A DNA stretch of 64,000 bases, taken from NCBI RefSeq assembly GCF_964355755.1, contig NC_092671.1:19558001-19622000 (forward strand), read 5' to 3'. Of this stretch, positions 42,061 to 56,039 are shown piece by piece. Each line of letters begins with the position of its first letter. The stretch's first letter is position 1. The translations under genes were made by a program, and so were the position numbers. The notes below the pieces were generated by a model. The model had not been told where the DNA came from, ran no database searches, and was given only the letters and a program-made list of their open reading frames with translations. This DNA is from Antedon mediterranea. Taxonomy: Eukaryota; Echinodermata; Crinoidea; Comatulida; Antedonidae.

Positions 42061-44204
42061 TCGAACACTCTGATATTGTCAAGTTGAACTCGTCTAGCTT
42101 TCACATGCTTTACAATATTCTTATTCTTCCGACTTCCGGCTGCCCCCCCCCCCCATCTTTCTTCTCCACCAAATATTAATTAGGCCTAGGTCCTATCGTG
42201 CAGGTTTGACTGCGAGTTGACCGCAATCAAAATTGGGGTCAAATTTAGACCGCATCAAAAATTGCTCCACGGAAACCGGTTTCAGAATGGTTCTTTGCGA
42301 TCGAAATTAATGGAAAGTCAATAATATCAAAAATAACATTTATTTCATGAATATACTTTATTATTCCGTTTTCAGACATCAACACAAAATATGTCATTTT
42401 TCATCTTCAATTGGATATCAATAGCTAGGCCATTTATAAAAAAACACAGCTTTCTGATTTTGACTGCAAATAACACTCTACAGGTGTTTTTTTCATATTG
42501 TCACATATCTGCTTCTTGCATAAAACAATAGTCATTTTAAATACATCTTTTCCATGAATTAAATAATAATTATCAATGTCACATTATGAAATTATGCTAA
42601 TCAAAAGTTGTGTTATAAAAATACAATGTGTTATAACTGAAGGAGAGAAAACAATAGTGTTTATATAGTGTGCTTCAACATGATTATTGCAGAATATGCT
42701 ACCATACTTGGGAAAAAAAATATTGTAAAGCTTTTGATCACTTTGAAACTAGGACAACATGTATAATTTACTACAGTATTATCATCATATTTTATCTTTA
42801 GAAGGCCAATGTGCTGTTACTAGCATTCATCTATATATTGAGTAATCTAGAAACATAGAAGTGTATATTACGTGAGCATGAGAGCTTTCCAAGTTATAAA
42901 AGTACCCTTGCTATGGCTTTCAAGGTTTAAGTTACGTATATTTATAGCTTTGCAATGTTCTAACCACTGTTAAAATGTTTCTTTTTGCTATTCAAGATCT
43001 CAATTCATGCTATAAATTCTTTAGTCTGTTGTAAAATGTGTCACATATTTGGCAATTTATTAGTTGAGTATAATACAGCTTTAGTATCATGCTTATTATG
43101 ATATTTTTTAATAAGAAAAAAAACCATGATTTACGGCCGCCAAATCACAATACCTCTAATCCCACGGAGTAAAACCTACACTTCTAATAGTAAGCCTGAT
43201 GTACCACACATATCCTTATGTTTAAAATTGTCATTAAATATTCAAACTTATTTATCATAAAATAATTAACAAGGAGTCTGCCAGGAGAATGCTTTTAAAA
43301 TCTTTAACAATAATATTGAACATAAGAATAAAAATAGCACAAAATATTGAAAAATATAAGTAATAGTATTAGTTCATATTTACCAAAATTAGCTGTTTAT
43401 TAGAAAAATATTATTATTAAATATCTTTTTTTTTTATTTCTTAGACCAAAACAATATGCCTAATCTGTAATTTAAGCATTGAAAACCCATTCATTTACAA
43501 TACTACAACAGGTAAATGAATATTCATCATGGTCTATTTAACAGAATACCATTCCTCAACTTAAAAGCACATTTCATTAAATTTGTTAGATAAGCTATTA
43601 AATTGTGAAGAAAAGACAACAAAAGGTGCACATTTCCTTCAAGAATTGAATTTGGCACAATGCTGGTTACCATGGAGTCAAAATGCATTAAGGAAAGATC
43701 ATTAACAAAATGATGAATACACATACAATATACACAAACAAGGCCACTGTTTATGTTCCATATAAATATTTTTATATTACTTATAATAAAACATGATAAC
43801 AAATCCAAAGGCAAATTACTGTTGAAAATAACTTATTCCTTTGTCAATGACAATTTTAAAATATTAAAACAGCCCTTATCATCATGAATTTACAATATGA
43901 GATTTCCTACTGCTATGAGGAAAGCCATGTTCACTCCTCGGCAAGTTTTCGCAGATATGGACTTCAAACAAGTCCAGCGTACACGTGTGCATTTAAAAGA
44001 AACTTGTGCATCATTCAGAAAGAGTAGGGATTACCTCATATGAAAAGGAACTACTGTAACTATGAGACTTACTGTACAATCAAGAAATACTGATAGCTCA
44101 CAGTTATACATTTTTGTGCCACTAAGACATGGTTTAATTATGTTTAGTTATTTATAGTAATAATGTATTTCTTTTACAGAGAACTTACATTTTCACATAA
44201 CTTA

Positions 44205-45276
44205 GGCCCTGTTCAGACCCATGGCGTTAGACCGTTTTAGCGTACAACGTTACTATCAAGGTCACGTTACAAACCGCAGAGAAAAAAACGAGGTGTTCAG
44301 ACCCATAGCGTACGATTATCGTTACAACGGAAGTACGTCATCCAGGTTGTTTCTAGTAGTTGCATATTTATGTGCTCTTACCCACGTGTTTTCATCATTA
44401 TTTCCACTGTATATAGGCCTAGATCTCAGCCCTACAATTATGACAAAATTTGCCGTAAATAAAACATACCTCAGCATTTATTTAAGAAAAATATAGTAAA
44501 GCCAAATTTCTGTTTCTATTGTTTTTATTTTGTAGTAAAAAACATTTTCCCCAGGCTCTTGTGTTACGAAAATAAAGCAGGCCTCGTAATGATGAAGAAA
44601 AAAATTATTATGCTATCCAGTCCAGTCAAAGATATATATTCTTTGGTCCAGTCGGTGTAAAATAACCCTTAACTTGCTAATAAAAGGGACACAGCTCCCC
44701 TTGTTTGTTTACTGATTTTTTTAGGAGTTAGGGGGTTTTCAGCATTAAACTTGTCCAGTCTAGTCTGCCTTGTATGAATGAGTGACTTGATGTCCCACGC
44801 TAGTTTTTAGCTTGAATGAAATGCGTGAATGGCCCTAGGCCTAGCTAGGCCTAAAAGCGGATGGGATCATAGTCCCTATGTTTAAATACAAGGTGCATGT
44901 ATTTATGTCATTTGTTAGAAAATATAATGGTAATCAGTTGATAATAGTTTGTAGCCTTTGTAACAGTTGTATTTGTAGTGTAGTTAGGCCTTATTTATTC
45001 TGGCCTTTTTGTTATTGAAATCCATCTCACACATTGACGATACAAGATGTCAGCCTAGGTCAAACCTTGTTTCGCGTCATAACAGGAAACGTTCTGATTG
45101 GATACAACGTTGACTTACAGTAGCGTCGTACGCTAAAACGGTACTATCAACCGTTTTCCACTACAACGCTACAATCGTTGTACAACGCGTTGTACGCTAA
45201 TCCCCAACTGTTCAGACACACATTCTTTTAGCGTCGTACGCTAAAACGGTCTAACGCCATGGGTCTGAACAGGGCC
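44205..45276. mobile_element. PIF/Harbinger-type non-autonomous element with TTA target site
   Basis: Terminal inverted repeats of about 40 bp starting ggccctgttcagacccatgg, at 44205-44244 and 45237-45276, perfect or nearly so. They are flanked by TTA on both sides (44202-44204 and 45277-45279). GGCCCTG ends plus a TTA duplication are the PIF/Harbinger pattern. No transposase was recognised in the 1072 bp; the 91-codon frame at 44221-44496 runs through the TIR and is not a gene. Confidence 0.9.
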
Positions 45277-45279
45277 TTA

Positions 45280-46860
45280 ATGTAGGAAAACTGTGAAACT
45301 CATAATTTAAAAAATAACACATTTAAATGAGCTGTAAATCAACTGATACATGACAAGGTCTTATGTTAGTATGTACATTGGTGCAAAGTGAGGTCAAAGT
45401 GAGGTCATTTTTTCAAAACCTCCTAATTTATGTTGCCATAAAATGTTTAAATATCATATAAAGTAATAAAATTAAATTGGACTTAAAACAGGTTCTTTAA
45501 TAAATTCAGGAAAGTTAAAACATTTTTAACAAAATTTCTTCATATTACATGGATTTATATAACGTCTTTTATGGTCAGCTGTACAGAGAAAGACTGGTGT
45601 ACATCTCTGTAAATCTTTTTAAATTGCTATTTGTGTTTACTGTATTCGTTGATCTTAAAGTTTATTTTCATACTTTAATTTGTTAATTAACTATTGTATA
45701 ATTCATTTCCTTTTCTTTTTCTTTAAACTTATGAACGCACCGTCATAAAACGTGTGCCGCTGTTCTAAAAGCGTCTGTTCAAATGTACAACAACAATATA
45801 CGAAAGTTAAATAAATTGATATATAAATAAATTATAAACAAATTTAGGTTATGTATTGTACCTTCTGTATATTTTATATTAATTATGAACTAGGGTAATA
45901 GTTTATTCTCATTTATTAAGTTTCCAGAAATTAAAGCCAAACAGATTTACTGGCAATCTATATTTAGCCATTGACGTGAGATAAAGCGGCATGTCATTTC
46001 AAAATTCTCAATGCTTCATCATGCTGTGATAAATATGTTAACAAATTATTATGAACATAAAAAATAGAAATTTACATGTAGAAACCTTTTAAATTTTAAC
46101 AAAATTAGAAAAGATAGATCTAATAAATTGATAATCAGTATTCAACAAGTCCAAACGGGCTGAATCCAGAGGTCAAAATAGGCATTCTAATAAGAACCTC
46201 AGCATCTTTGATTTACTCATTTTACTATACACCATACCATAACAAATATTACTTGGCTTAAGTTCATATTATTTTATTTTAACAACATGATATAATAATT
46301 ATCTTCAGGCTGATATGAAAAATACAAAAATAATAAAATGCAGTATTTTGAATAATAAATTTCATATACATCCCATATGCAAGATGTTATATAAATGTTG
46401 TTGATAAAGCTGATAATAACCTTTTGAACTCATAAATCATCATAATCCCTTAATATAATACGCACCGTTGTACATGACCGATCAAGGAGCCATTCTCTTG
46501 AATGAATCTTAAGGAAAGGCGAAAAAGTCACGGATATAAATACTAAGAATGGTGACGATGTTTGGAGGTATCAAGGTCTAATGAAAGGGCATGATAACAA
46601 AATTATCTATTTTCAAGAAATTATTATCTCTTTTTTTACAGAATAATGATCAAGCAAAAGGCTTTTATAGGCTGTCACATGTAGATTTATTACTGTTAAT
46701 ATTAATATTAATAGAAATTGCAATGACCCACAACATTTCTAACCACAAATAAATTGAAAAAATGAAATCACTTGTGCAACGCTCTTATTCATATTTGGCA
46801 ACGTCTGGTTGCATTCTGAGTGGGAGACTGATAATATCGGACTAACATGTGATAGGCATG
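45280..46860 (-). other. Upstream intron / 5' flank, AT-rich
   Basis: No repeat or exon recognised. The block 46465-46610 is less AT-biased than its surroundings. Confidence 0.4.
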
Positions 46861-46879
46861 GGAAGCTTATCTGTACCAT

Positions 46880-47065
46880 ACTAATTGTATCCTTTTAGGC
46901 AAGATGCTTTACTCTCATTGCTTCATCCTTTGTTGGTTCCGTGTACAAATAGTGCATGTTAAAGAACTTGGTACACGTCTATATTTCAAAAGAGTAGGGG
47001 ATTTTCGGTGTGATTATATGGTAGAAGCTCCACTGCTGGCTGCCATGTGTCCTTAGAGGGCCTAT
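46880..47065 (+). repeat. SINE-like element (central domain)
   Basis: It carries 'ggcaagatgctttactctca', 'ggttccgtgtacaaatagtg' and 'catgttaaagaacttggtac'. The middle part aligns with the reverse complement of 50230-50290 (gtgtaca, tgtgcac, ttaaagaac, gtac), so both belong to one SINE superfamily domain. The tRNA head is not clear here. Confidence 0.55.
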
Positions 47066-47559
47066 AATTTAAATTTCCTCAGTTTCCAATTAAGCTTGAG
47101 GACCAGTATAAATACCTTAATGAAACCAAAACTTTTCAAAACAGAGTTTGTGTAAAAAGTACCCAAAATTCATTGATATACTGATATTGCAGTGATAGTG
47201 TTAACCTACCATAAAATCAATTAATAAACAATATATTATTTTAGGTTAAAATGAGAAATTCAAATGATTTTCTATTGAGCATTTGCTTTTGACATTTTAA
47301 TATTCTAATTTTTAACAAAAATACATAAATAGAAATAAGAAAGTGCAATAACACAATGAATATAGCACATAAGACAGATATATCTATCATCATCAACATG
47401 TGCAAGCCCTCTGAGAATCACAGGGTCTATAGTAACATTCACTGGATAAAATAACACCAGAATTGATTTACTATCAAAGTTAATTAATTGAAACAAAACC
47501 ATTGCAAATTTGATTTGTAAGTTTCATCTGTGTATTAGATGATTACTATTTATCCTCTT

Positions 47560-47743
47560 ATTAATTTTTGTATTTTGTAAATCCTCTATATGCATTTTTA
47601 TCTGTATATTTTTACCATACTGTGTATTTTACTTTGTGTTTTAACATTTTACTGATTTTATTCTATTTTTACATTAAGTTTTCATGAGAAAAACCAATTT
47701 CAAACTATTTGACAATAAAGTTATCTTGTATCTTGTATCTTTA
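47560..47743 (+). mobile_element. LINE 3' end stub
   Basis: T-rich 3'UTR ending 'tttgacaataaagttatctt' and a (ttgtatc)n tail. The 'gacaataaagt' plus short tandem tail matches the 3' end of the LINE at 26860-29033 and the stub at 56040-56340. The coding part is not recognisable. Confidence 0.6.
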
Positions 47744-50149
47744 GTAGACAGAAGAAATGATAAAAAGCAGAAAACTTTCATAATTTAAGGTTGGGGAGGC
47801 TTTTTCTCATTCTCACAAATGTCCACACCTTTACTGTTTAACAATGAATTAATTAATTGATTATTATTAAGTTCATCTATGCCTGTACATTCGTGCAAAT
47901 ATAACTAATAATATAGTTTGATATTCACTCGTCCCAAGTGTTACCATTTGGACTAGGATTAGTGAAAATGTGCCTAACTAGCTCTAACTGTTATTTTGCT
48001 TGGGCAAAAAACCCAAATGTTAAGCCTTAATACTGTACTATTTCTGAATAAAAATGCATAATGAATTTAATTATATTCCATGAAATCAATAAAATGATAC
48101 TGTATATTATACTGTATACTGTAGTGGACTTCTTGCTGGTAAGATGCTCACCTACTATTTCAGGGTCTTTAAATATAAAGAGTTTCAAGTCAATATGTAT
48201 CTAAGGATTTCCATTTATTAAATTGGTATTCATTTAGAGAGAATGAGAGAGAATTTAGAATGTTAAGCATATTTAAATGGTTCCTAGCCTAAGTTTAAAT
48301 GATGAATATGGTCACTGAATTCAAATTCTCTGTCTCGGTCATGATTTTTTTTCTAATGAAAAACAATTCCATATCCAAACATAAATGTTTTGTAGAAAAT
48401 CGGATCTGTATGACGTATATTCTGTGAATGGACTGCCACATATATATTGGGACGGCGAATTCAAAATTAACAATCCTTGGCATTACACCTTAAATATGAA
48501 AGTGAGTGTACATGTTCCTGCATAACGTATAGTTAAAATAACAAAAATAGATTGCATGATAATTAGCATGTGATCAATATGAGAGATAAAAAAAGTGTTC
48601 AATATCTATTCTTGCATTAACAAGCAAGTTGAGTTAATCTTGCCTTAATGGCTAAGGTTGTTTGATAAGATACTTGTGTGTGATGCTTCATACTAATAAA
48701 ACGTGACTTTAGGCTACCGCTTCTTGTTTCATTCAGAAGGAGGACATGCGCTTGAATTTGGTAAACAAATCCTTTAACGCCCATAATTACCTAAATCTAG
48801 GGCGTTTTGAAATATAAGGAAAAATCACGTATGGAGGCAAATGCAGTGTTTCTATAAAGGCGCAAACATTGTTTTTATATCCATGATGCACTTGGTTATT
48901 TTCATGTAGACAAACCTAGCAACCTAATTTCCTATAGAAAATATGACAAATTACATTAAGGAAACCTTTTTGCAAGCATATATTCTTTCCTTTAATACAC
49001 AATACTGTTACTAGGCCTACTGTTTATTATATAGGAATCGAATGCCTGTCTATGCGGGACTGTAAAACAATACAATAAATAAGCAATCCTTAATAACATC
49101 TGGTAAACTACACAAAAGTTCATAGTAATTTGGGATTTAAACTTTAAATGGCACAATTTATCTCTTCAACAAATGAAGTGCATCAATTGGCCTTTTTCAT
49201 TTTCCCATTACGTAGTCCCTATGCTATACTTCCAATAATTGGATTATCAATCCATGCATTTCACAAGAAAATACAATATTTTTTCTTATTTTTCAGGTCC
49301 CTGTTTCTGCTGCGAACAAAATTACTCAGATTACTTGGCAGTACAGTAGACATTTCAAACAATTGGTAAAAAAGGGTTCTAATAATAATGGGTAAAATAC
49401 CCGGTATGAAGCTGGTGATCGCCATTCTAACATGAAATATGATGTGTTGATCTTATGGAAGTAAAGACGCCTAAATACATTTAGGTGAAATACATTTTGG
49501 CAAAGCGAAAATTCTCACAAAGAACTTTTACAGCTTTGTCTCAACTGAAAAATAGTGGGAACAGGTAAATAATACATAGACACACTTATATACAAATGTT
49601 GAATACTAATACATAAGAAATACTAAATTATGTATCCAACAATGACCTTGTCCTCGCATAAACTGACCATACTTCTGAATTTGTAATTTAACAGCTAAAA
49701 GCTCATCTAAGATAATGTTAGAATAGATATTTCTTTTATACTAATCTCTCATTTATTATCACGGACAACAGTTTTCCGCCAAAAATGTAATACTTTACTT
49801 ACATATCTATTTCCAAATTATAAATTAGTGATCAATTTTCATAATTTGTATTTGGTATGGAGCCAAGTAGACTAGGTCTTGCTTATGATGGTCAATGGAG
49901 TATAAGATATCGGAAGTTATATGTTGATACAAAGCATTAACGGTAATTTAATCACCTTATTGATGACTTCAAAATTGTCTAAGAGATAATATTGTTGTGC
50001 TTTACTTTGAGCCAATTTTTTTAGAATACTTTACTTTCAAGATTGTCTGAAAACTGATTCTTGTTCAATTAAAAACATTTGCTATCTCAATCAAACAATT
50101 TAAGATAGATTGAAATATATATTTATACTGGGTAACCTCTTCAGTCAAA

Positions 50150-50418
50150 GACTGGTCTCCCAGAGGGCCCAGTTGGTGATCAGTGGCTGTGATGTACTAA
50201 TACACCGGGGGTAACCCCCTACTCGTCTCGAAAGATGTACTAGGTTCTTTAAAGTGCACACAAGCTAGATGTGTACACTGGACCTACGGTTTATAGTCCT
50301 TATCCGAGAAGACTCGTTCTACCCCCAGAACCATGGAGTGAGTAAGCCTCGAACCCCTGCCGATGTTATGGCTACGTAATTACGGTTCCACTGTCTTAAC
50401 CGCTCGGCCACTCACTCA
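50150..50418 (-). repeat. tRNA-derived SINE
   Basis: On the minus strand the head (50418-50341) reads gtggccgagcggttaaga (box A, Leu/Ser-type tRNA) and ggggttcgaggctt (box B), about 45 nt apart. The body follows with 'tctcggataaggac', 'gtgtacacatctagcttgtg' and 'cactttaaagaac', ending near 50150. RNA polymerase III promoter boxes and the central domain identify a SINE. It is inserted in the same orientation as the receptor. Confidence 0.8.
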
Positions 50419-53400
50419 CTGGATAATTCACATGCACTTGTTTAAAGACTAAACCTACGTTTTTTTACTAATTTAAGGTCACACACTACATTTTATGTAA
50501 ATACAGTATAAATACTATATTGACGTATTGTGATAATTTTGTGCGTCTTTTAATGGTTAAAAGTGTGAAAAATAGTAAGTCGATTCTAATCATGTAAGTT
50601 GCCCGCTGTAAGTAAATCCCATCCTTATTGGTAAAAATCACTACCACCATATGTAGTTGTACCTATTAGCTATACCTATTACTTTATTTTTAATAAATAA
50701 AGAACAATTAAAAAAATTTAAGATACTGTATAACTTTTTTTTTTACATTTTTCACTTTTATTTCTCGTATCAACTAAAATAGTAGATTGAAATGCTTCCA
50801 GTTATAAAAATAATGTAGAGATACCGCTGTTAGCATTCTATTCAATAGCATCTATTGGCATTAAATTAATAGTTTGTATGATAGTATTGTAAGAATTGCT
50901 GTTCACCTTCATTGATAGAGTGTACTGATGCTACTCAATTTAATAAACAAATTTGCCATCAATTATCATTGTCATCACATATTGCAATCAGTATATAGAT
51001 TAAGTGATTAATAAATAATGTCTTTGTTCGGGAGATAAATTATGAAAAGAAAAGTAAAATGGTCAACAACCTTCACTATATCTTATCTGATATTTTTTAT
51101 GAGTGTGATTATAGTGTATATAGTCCCTTAATCCCTGTCTGCTCCAAGAAAAAGCTCAGATACACAATTAATTTGTTGAAATTGGCATTGACTAAAGTAG
51201 ACTAGATCAACATATAAACATTATATTTTCAGTTTTGCTCAAGGTTTTCCAATGTAGTAGATTACCATGAACAAAAAGTTTTACTTTATTTTTAGGTTAT
51301 TTTCATATAAACAACAAAACCTATTTTCTGCTCAATGTTTGCTACCAAAACTAGTACCACTACTGACGTCGAGGCATAAACAAATATTAACAATCGAAGG
51401 ATGTTTCATATTATGGTATTTACAAGGAAATCATTAGGTTTAATATTGCAATTTGATGCACTTATTAAGATATAAAATCCACCAGGCAGAGTTTAAAATT
51501 ATGATCTATAGTGACAAGGTCTACTTTGATCCCATATTGACATGCTTATATTAAGCAACCCTATTTTATTTTACTTTTGTTTGAGACTAACCAAAAACTA
51601 TGGAAAGGTGTGACATTGTATATGCATTTCATGCAAGAGATCTCCCATTAAAGATACTCATTCATTCTTTACTATGCAGTCGTGTAATTGATCATACAAA
51701 TTGCACACTATGACGCCTCTACTCCTATTCTTATTGGTGCCAATAAGAATAATGCCAAAACAAAACAGACCGATTTATTCACCAAAACAAATTAGTTCAT
51801 TATATTGAATTTAGATACAAAAATTACTCTATTTTGAATAACATTAATTCAATACTATACAATAGTAATACTCTACAATGTATTTTTTTACATTTCACCT
51901 ATCAAAATAGATAGTGCAGTCTTTTTACGATAGCTAACTGATTTATATTTATTATTATATTTAATTTCAAATGACACCGATTGCTTTGCACAGCAATCAT
52001 TTATAATCAATCAGAGTGATAATAGATTTTATAAACATGACACACAAATCATTTAAACAAAACCATGAAAAATATCAATAACCTGGAAAATCCATTGATG
52101 TGTTATGTTACTTAACAAACTAAGATGCTGATGGAAAAACAATATTACATTAAAATAAGTCTGGATATAAATTAATGAATATAAGATAATGAAAAAAATC
52201 TGATATAGTATGTTTAATGACAATGGCATGTGATTGCTGTTATTCTTTTTATAAGTCATAAATGCAGTAAAAATAAGATGTATTATCTGCTTGAACAGTT
52301 GCAGCTCCATTACAATTTTGTTAGCATAGCCACCTGAGATTTGGTAAAGAACAGGTGATAACTCATTCACTAAAAACCATCATATCCTCTACAGTACACT
52401 TAACAGTATACAAGAGCAGTTGGCTAAGCTTATATAACACAAAAGATATCTTTCTTTATTGTGTGACTTGAGTATACTGCTATAGTAGTCAATATTTATG
52501 TATAAAGAATTGAATTCTTTCCTACTGCCAAGTATATTTCCTAGTGTTATAAAAGAGAGAAGGAAAACATATTTGATTACCTTTTGAAAATTTACTCACT
52601 CCATTGCGATTGTAACAAAAATACAGTGGATGGGGAGGAGAGAAGAGGTGATAATTTAGTTGTGCATGAAAAATGAAAAAAAGGATTCTATTGTTAAACT
52701 TGAATAATACCCCAAATTTCTGTTCAGACATTCAACAGGCATCCTTCCATGAATGCCACTGTATTTGTAACATAATTCAATAATATTACCATGACCGTAG
52801 TCTCAGGGAGTTTGAGTACACATTTTTGGCGAATTTAGAGGGTGGGATTATACTGGGATTGCATTATTATTATTATAATAATCATAATTATATGAAATGT
52901 TAAATTTTGTTAAAGTTTATTAACAGTTCAATAATAAATTGGTGATTTATGGGTATCAGTACAGTGTTCAATTAGGTTTTGTTTCCAATTCCAGAATATC
53001 TGTATCAAATCATTTTTTCATAATTGATAATTTTCTACATGGTCAAACCAAGCTGTTACCAAACTCAAAACGACAGAATCATTATTTTCAGCTCATCCGT
53101 AGAATGAGTACATTGAACGCTTAAATTTATCTCCTGACCGAGTTAATCAAATGGAAAATTTTGAATAGATATCATATGCGATAATTGATGATCAACTTTT
53201 ACAGAAATCTGCCAATCATTTTAAAACAATACCAATTATTAATCATACTAGACACACCGGAAATTATGAAATATTAAGTATAGAATAAATAATAAAATAG
53301 GTATATAAAGGATTAACAATTTAATGATACACATTTGTATTGCATTGCAATACAATATAAAGCCAAAATAGGCAGACTTTTGGAATTGATGTTGTCTCTA

Positions 53401-55940
53401 GTGCTTGAAATATGATGATAAAGGAATTTAGACTACCAGTAAGCTAGGATAAATAAAACATTCTTTATGCAATTTAATGATACAAGTTCTATTAAGGTTA
53501 CATGTTTCTTTTTTTTTAATAAGGAAAGCTATATCTTGAATAAACATTGATACATAAAAGTAAACAATATTATTTTCAACTATTAATAATATCACCATGG
53601 TAACAACTTGCTTGATGCAATAACTGTAGGCTTTTTAACAGAGAAGAAGATATTATAAGTTAAAAAATCCCCTTTTCTTATCTTTTCATTCATTCTCATT
53701 TTATGCAGCTTCACTTTTCACATTTCATTTACATATTTTATGAATACCATCAAGATAGTCATTTTGCGCAGATCATATCAATTGCGACAACGCTCTTGGC
53801 ACAATTTTGTGGTTACACACACCCTACCCCATCAATGCTTATTTGGTATTACACTACAGTACTTCAGTAATTTCTTCAATATGTAGAATTAATCGGTTAC
53901 TGCCATTTGATGTGAGCAAATTTACTCTATGATAATATGATATGTTGTGGATAAGATTGAATCTTTAAAATATAGTACATGTATGTTATATCATGAACAG
54001 CTAAAGAATGATATAGGGAATAGAAGTGCGCTATTCTCTTCGATTTGAACCTAACCAAACATTGCAATTACAGCTACTGTAGTACTTTGTATAACATTGT
54101 TTTAAGAAGAGAAAAATAGATAGATAAGAGGAAAAGACACAGATGGACTAATATAATAGGGAATACATTTAAAGATTACAATATGAATATGCAACTGCTA
54201 AATCCATTAGAATGGTCATGACTATATTTATATATACGAGCTTAATGACAAAGTAAAAATGTAACATGGGAGGAAAACTAATTTTAGATTAAATGTATGT
54301 ATTTTTATTCATGATTTACCAGTAATGTGATAGCAACAAAGGAGTGTTTGACATTCTAGACTATTTCTATTTTACAGTTAAATTGCATGGAAATTATGGA
54401 TAATATTTTATTCTGACTGCAACTTCAGAAGGAATCGAATTTACCATTCAGGTTATCTAAAGTGTAGGGGCATCGCATCCTACAAGAGGATTCTATTCAT
54501 AGTGTCTGTCCCTCTAGGTTGCGTATGATAAATACGACAGCCAATGTGATCCTGCTGCTAGCTCACTCGACTTCCTGTCGTCTTACCCGAGGCGTTGTAA
54601 CAGTCATCTCAAAAGATGAATAAACATGCTCGCAATGGATCATTCCACGGTAATAAGATGATATGCAAGATGAATAGGGCTATTACGAGACAGCAGTGGG
54701 TTGATATGATTGCTAATGTGGCTAAACCTCATCAATTATTTGCCTATCTTGCCTTTGGCTATCAATTGAATTTCATTTTTGGCAGTTTCCAGCAAGTTTA
54801 AGGTTTGCATTAATATAGCCTCATTGAAAATATGAGGTTGGATGAACTAAAGGGTGAGGGATAAATTTGAATGGCAAAACATTCTATTCTCTGTCTATTC
54901 TCATCATCACAACCTATTCTAACTAAATTTAGTTTTTTATTTTAATAAAACTATAATTAGAAAACAGGTCTATGTTTAGGATTAGAAACTATATCATAAT
55001 AAAAAGAATTGTTACTTTTAGTTAGCATTTCCGTGACGTGTTACATTACAAATTTAGAACAGGTCAGTAATCTTCATAGGCCCAAGTAAGACTTGTGAAG
55101 ATCACATTGATGAAACAATGTAACAGCGGTATCCATACATACTGTATGCGCATTTCTTTCTAATGAGTTTTTTACATTATACAGCAAGAAACTAGCGTGC
55201 GAAAACGGTAGATTTCAATGTAACATTTTGCTGCATTGTGTTGTTATGTGAATTGGATTTTGTGAGTTACATGGTTATGAACAGCAGTCACAGGTGTGAT
55301 GGCAATTTTTTTTTTATCTGTAGGTAATCATAATTTAATAATGCAAGTGCAATTATAGTTCTTGCTATTGTATTGTCATAAATACCATATGTCTAGTCTC
55401 ACTCGCACTAAATTTATTTTGGTAACATTTACCAAGAAAGTTCAATCCTACTTGTATCTAAAGATGCATCTCACAAATTATCTAGTGAAAATTAGGTTTA
55501 AGTAAAATATGATTTTTTTAATAGTATTTTGTGCTAGCTTCTAAATATTTATAATAATAATATTATAATAATATGTAAATAATGATTTTTTGTTTATCCA
55601 TCAGAGAAATTCCCAGTGTAATGCTTATTGGACAATAATAATAATTTAATAATATTTATTTCAATATCAACAATGATGGTAGTGATAACATCCAATATGG
55701 AACAAATAATAGGCGACTGTAATGAAGAAACATGATTTAGAGTAGAAACTAACCAGGAAAAATGTAAACAATTATATGTGCAATTTATCACAATCCTGTT
55801 ATAATCCTTTAGGAACAATATTTTAGGGCACTGTTCATTAAAATACTGTGTTATATGATTACATGTGACTTCTGTAACTTCGTATTTTGTTTTATCAAAA
55901 GCATTTTACTTTGTATTGCTTTTAATTGTTGTATTTGTGT
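50419..55940 (-). other. Upstream intron / 5' flank
   Basis: Mostly unique AT-rich DNA. A higher-complexity block at about 54440-54860, with little homopolymer and many CG steps up to 54600, could be a conserved regulatory element. No exon was recognised; short frames show no domain. Confidence 0.4.
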
Positions 55941-55942
55941 CT

Positions 55943-56036
55943 CACAGCAACACAATGTACTTGTACATCACAGCAACACAATGTACTTGTACATCACAGC
56001 AACACAATGTACTTGTACATCACAGCAACACAATGC
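55943..56036. repeat. 26-bp minisatellite, 3.6 copies
   Basis: Perfect head-to-tail units cacagcaacacaatgtactt plus gtacat, starting at 55943, 55969, 55995 and 56021. Each unit contains the dyad tgtacttgtaca. The units are identical up to the last, partial one. Confidence 0.95.
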
Positions 56037-56039
56037 ACA

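Noticed and set aside
44221-44496. 91-codon plus-strand frame
   Set aside because: Runs through the TIR of the Harbinger-like element; no transposase motif.
50341-50418. Functional tRNA gene
   Set aside because: Boxes A and B are present, but the acceptor stem does not close and the sequence continues into a SINE body.
51729-51752. Short palindrome attcttattgg/ccaataagaat
   Set aside because: 11-bp arms in AT-rich DNA; no sign of a terminator, miRNA or TIR element.
54616-54801. 61-codon plus-strand frame starting MNKHARNGSF
   Set aside because: No family pattern, and no promoter or splice context; reported only as part of a possible noncoding block.
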